A stretch of 64,000 bases of DNA, from contig JAZRNN010000030.1 of NCBI GenBank assembly GCA_045648175.1, forward strand, positions 15,404-79,403, written 5' to 3'. The stretch comes from SIG440 sp045648175 (GTDB taxonomy: Bacteria > Bacillota > Clostridia > Monoglobales > Monoglobaceae). Within the stretch, counting starts at the first letter, position 1. The number at the start of each line of letters is the position of its first letter. Positions 61,818-64,000 of this stretch are shown here, piece after piece. The position numbers were made by a program, and so were the translations under genes. The notes under the pieces were generated by a model, which saw only the letters and a list, made by a program, of their open reading frames with translations, was not told the origin of the DNA and searched no databases.

Positions 61818-62618
61818 TTAAAAAATAATGTTTGCCAGAATTATCAATGCAGTCAAAATTACAACCGCAATCCATCCTGCAAGGTCAGCTTTACCCATTT
61901 TAAGCTCGTTAAGACGTGTTCTTCCGGCATCGCCGCGATAACAGCGACACTCCATAGCAACCGCCAAATCATCTGCACGACGAAATGCACTTATAAAAAG
62001 GGGTATCAATATGGGAATCATCGCCTTAGCACGATTTACAAGATTTCCGCTTTCAAAATCCGCTCCGCGGGCTGTTTGTGCCTTGATAATCTTTTCGGTT
62101 TCTTCAAGCAATGTGGGCACAAATCTTAATGCAATTGTCATCATCATCGCAAGCTCGTGTGCAGGAACACCGATTTTTTTAAACGGCGAAAGTAGATATT
62201 CAATCCCGTCAGTGAGTGCAATTGGAGATGTGGTAAGAGTAAGCATAGATGTGCCAAGCACTAAGAAAAACAGCCTGAGCACCATAAAAACAGCAAGACT
62301 TAATCCCTCTGCAGTAATTTTAAGAAAGCCCCAACTCCACAGCACTCTTCCGTTTGTTAAAAACAGATTAAAAAGTGCAGTAACAACCACAAAAACCATA
62401 ATAGGCTTAAGCCCCTTAAGTACAAATCGAAACGGTATCCTTGATGCAATTATAAACAAAGCTGTAAATACTGCCAGAATTCCGTAACCGATAAAGCCTT
62501 TGATACAAAATATTATGGTAATATAGACAATCAAACAAAGAATTTTTGTTCTTGGGTCAAGTCGGTGAATAATAGAATTCCCCGGAAAATACTGCCCTAA
62601 AGTAATATCCTTAAGCAT
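61818..62618 (-). CDS. ecfT: Energy-coupling factor transporter transmembrane protein EcfT
   Basis: 266-residue T component of the general ECF module, with about five membrane helices and the coupling motifs AQTARGADFE and AMECRCYRG (the A-R-G and R-G boxes that contact the ATPases). N-terminal LGQYFPGNSIIHRLDPRTKI is the usual EcfT start. It forms the shared energising unit with ecfA1/ecfA2 for several S components encoded elsewhere. Confidence 0.95.
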   Translation of the reverse strand: MLKDITLGQYFPGNSIIHRLDPRTKILCLIVYITIIFCIKGFIGYGILAVFTALFIIASRIPFRFVLKGLKPIMVFVVVTALFNLFLTNGRVLWSWGFLKITAEGLSLAVFMVLRLFFLVLGTSMLTLTTSPIALTDGIEYLLSPFKKIGVPAHELAMMMTIALRFVPTLLEETEKIIKAQTARGADFESGNLVNRAKAMIPILIPLFISAFRRADDLAVAMECRCYRGDAGRTRLNELKMGKADLAGWIAVVILTALIILANIIF

Positions 62619-62638
62619 ATGTCATTCATCCCATTTCG

Positions 62639-63481
62639 TCATTTTAATAATTTTTCAATTTCCGCCTTAGCCGTCTCTACCGTATATATCCCGTCAGGTA
62701 TCGGAAGCCCGGCATTGCGAAGTTTTGTACATACCTTGGTAATCTGCGGCACTGTTAGCCCCATTTCTTTTAATTTATCGGCAGATTTAAAAATCTCTGC
62801 CGGCTTTCCCGTCATTGCAATTTTGCCGTGATTCATAACCACAATTCTGTCAGCTATGCCTGCTATATCCTCCATACTGTGTGACACCAAAACAACTGTT
62901 ATGCCTAGTCTACGGTGCATATCTCGGATTTTATGAAGGATTTCATCTCTGCCCGCAGGGTCAAGACCCGCCGTTGGCTCGTCAAGTATAAGGAATTTGG
63001 GTTCCATTGCAAGTACACCGGCAATGGCAACACGCCTTTTTTGACCGCCCGAAAGTTCAAAAGGTGACTTTTCAAGCAGTTCTCGATTTAATCCTACCAA
63101 ATCTGCCGCAAAACGAACACGGCGTTTGATATCTTCTTCCGGCAAACCCATATTCTTGGGGCCAAAAGCAATATCCTTATAAACAGTTTCCTCAAAGAGC
63201 TGATACTCAGGGTACTGCATAACAAGACCTATCTGAAATCTTATTTTTCGCATATCACAGCCTTTTGTATGTAGCGGTTGTCCGTCAATTTCAACCATGC
63301 CGCCGCTTGGCTTAATAAGCCCTGCCATAAGCTGAATAAGAGTTGACTTACCCGAGCCTGTATGCCCGATTAATCCCACAAATTCACCGTTTTTAAGGTT
63401 AAGATTTATGTCTTTAACCGCAACTTTTTCAAAAGGACCGCCACTCATATAAACATAGCTTACATCACTCAGTTTTATCAT
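62639..63481 (-). CDS. ecfA2: ECF transporter ATPase EcfA2
   Basis: 280 residues: Walker A GHTGSGKST at about 38-46, Q-loop VMQYPEYQLF, signature LSGGQKRRVAIAG, Walker B FLILDEPTAGLD, switch His in VSHSMED, and a C-terminal extension typical of ECF ATPases. The start at 63481 (MIKLSDVSYVY) has GGAGG 8 nt upstream. It overlaps the end of ecfA1 by 17 nt. Confidence 0.95.
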   Translation of the reverse strand: MIKLSDVSYVYMSGGPFEKVAVKDINLNLKNGEFVGLIGHTGSGKSTLIQLMAGLIKPSGGMVEIDGQPLHTKGCDMRKIRFQIGLVMQYPEYQLFEETVYKDIAFGPKNMGLPEEDIKRRVRFAADLVGLNRELLEKSPFELSGGQKRRVAIAGVLAMEPKFLILDEPTAGLDPAGRDEILHKIRDMHRRLGITVVLVSHSMEDIAGIADRIVVMNHGKIAMTGKPAEIFKSADKLKEMGLTVPQITKVCTKLRNAGLPIPDGIYTVETAKAEIEKLLK

Positions 63482-64000
63482 CAGCGACACCTCCCTTGGG
63501 CTTTACTATTCGTTTAAGCAGTTCTGATACACATTCGTCAATGCTAAGCAAATCTGCATCAATATTTATACCCGATTTTTTCAGGCTGTAAAGCAATTCT
63601 GTTGTCTGCGGAACATCAAGGCCAATCTTTTTCAGTTCTTCAACATGGCTGAAAACCTCTTTAGGAGTGCCTTCCATAACAATTCTGCCGTGGTCCATAA
63701 CAATAACACGGTCAGCCTGAGCTGCTTCTTCCATAAAGTGTGTTATCATTACCACAGTCATATTTTCTTCACGGTTGAGTTTTTTAACCGTATCCATAAT
63801 TTCACGTCTGCCGATTGGGTCGAGCATTGCAGTTGGCTCGTCCATAACCAGCACCTCAGGTTTCATTGCCAGAACACCCGCAATTGCAATTCTTTGCTTT
63901 TGTCCGCCACTAAGCATATGAGGCGCATGATGAATGAATTCCGTCATATTAACAGCATCAAGTGCATAATCAACGCGCTTGCGGATTTCAGCAGGCTCAA
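63465..64000 (-). CDS. ecfA1: ECF transporter ATPase EcfA1, N-terminus cut by window edge
   Basis: The frame is open to the window edge; residues before the internal Met read EIRKRVDYALDAVN, so the gene continues beyond 64000 and the Walker A part is missing. Seen here are the signature LSGGQKQRIAIAG, Walker B VLVMDEPTAMLDP, the switch His in MITHFMEEA, and the ECF-type C-terminal tail. It pairs with EcfA2. Confidence 0.94.
   Translation of the reverse strand, partial: EPAEIRKRVDYALDAVNMTEFIHHAPHMLSGGQKQRIAIAGVLAMKPEVLVMDEPTAMLDPIGRREIMDTVKKLNREENMTVVMITHFMEEAAQADRVIVMDHGRIVMEGTPKEVFSHVEELKKIGLDVPQTTELLYSLKKSGINIDADLLSIDECVSELLKRIVKPKGGVADDKTE

Noticed and set aside
1..64000. tRNA, rRNA, CRISPR arrays, prophage or complete IS elements
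   Set aside because: Looked for on both strands; no cloverleaf with conserved TTCGANTC arm, no regular spaced repeats, and no transposase, integrase or phage structural genes were seen.

Overview
The window reads as a low-GC chromosomal segment of an anaerobic, Gram-positive member of the Clostridia, close to uncultured Oscillospiraceae/Ruminococcaceae-type lineages. Pointers are: HydE and HydG ([FeFe]-hydrogenase maturases), a flavodiiron protein with rubredoxin, RemA, RqcH, a YybS-GdpP-rplI-dnaB block, two ECF-type vitamin/metal transporters, and consistent sigma-A promoters (TTGAAA or TTGACA, 17-bp spacer, TAAAAT or TATAAT) with strong Shine-Dalgarno sites. Placement below class is inference. 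Nearly all of the sequence is vertical housekeeping DNA; no phage, intact IS element, tRNA, rRNA or CRISPR array was seen.

Layout. 1-5.6 kb (minus): yicC-remA-gmk-rpoZ-priA-def-fmt from one promoter, divergent from rqcH. 7.5-12 kb (minus): an accessory stretch with an AAC(3)-fold acetyltransferase, a VanY-type D,D-carboxypeptidase, a FliB-like lysine N-methylase, an SGNH hydrolase and a badly decayed metallo-beta-lactamase-fold pseudogene. 12-17.5 kb: an EF-G paralogue, two uncharacterised divergent genes (one cysteine-rich with a sigma-K-like promoter), then rubredoxin and flavodiiron protein. 17.6-24 kb: ileS, clpE, manganese catalase. 24-28 kb: a dedicated ECF transporter whose two ATPases and S component are one polypeptide, then a 620-bp gene-free stretch that holds an orphan small-RNA unit. 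28-36 kb: purine salvage, gdhA, Na/Pi cotransporter and PhoBR. 36.4-39.6 kb (plus): regulator-hydE-hydG-Dabb operon. 39.7-52.4 kb (minus): one long probable operon yybS-gdpP-rplI-dnaB-tilS-hpt-gltX-aminotransferase-trpS-wecA-wecB. 52.5-57.9 kb: amidohydrolase and glycolytic pgk-tpiA-gpmI. 58-64 kb: ecfA1-ecfA2-ecfT-truA-DUF5711-cvpA-rho.

How the parts work together. PhoBR sits beside a Na/Pi cotransporter with a C-terminal PhoU-like domain; three TTAACW repeats at exact 11-bp spacing upstream of the transporter look like a Pho box. Rubredoxin and FprA form an O2/NO reduction pair that would protect oxygen-labile enzymes such as the hydrogenase matured by HydE/HydG. A purine permease and a phosphoribosyltransferase form a salvage pair.

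The most interesting signal is non-coding: the leader of the hydrogenase-maturation operon carries a convincing intrinsic terminator just before the first ribosome binding site, two upstream hairpins, and an 8-nt segment exactly complementary to the terminator's left arm. This is the architecture of a riboswitch or attenuator, and I do not recognise the aptamer. Other non-coding candidates are an independent ~345-nt transcription unit at 27.5-27.9 kb, a three-hairpin RNA at 31.8 kb and a cluster of large hairpins at 33.7-33.9 kb.
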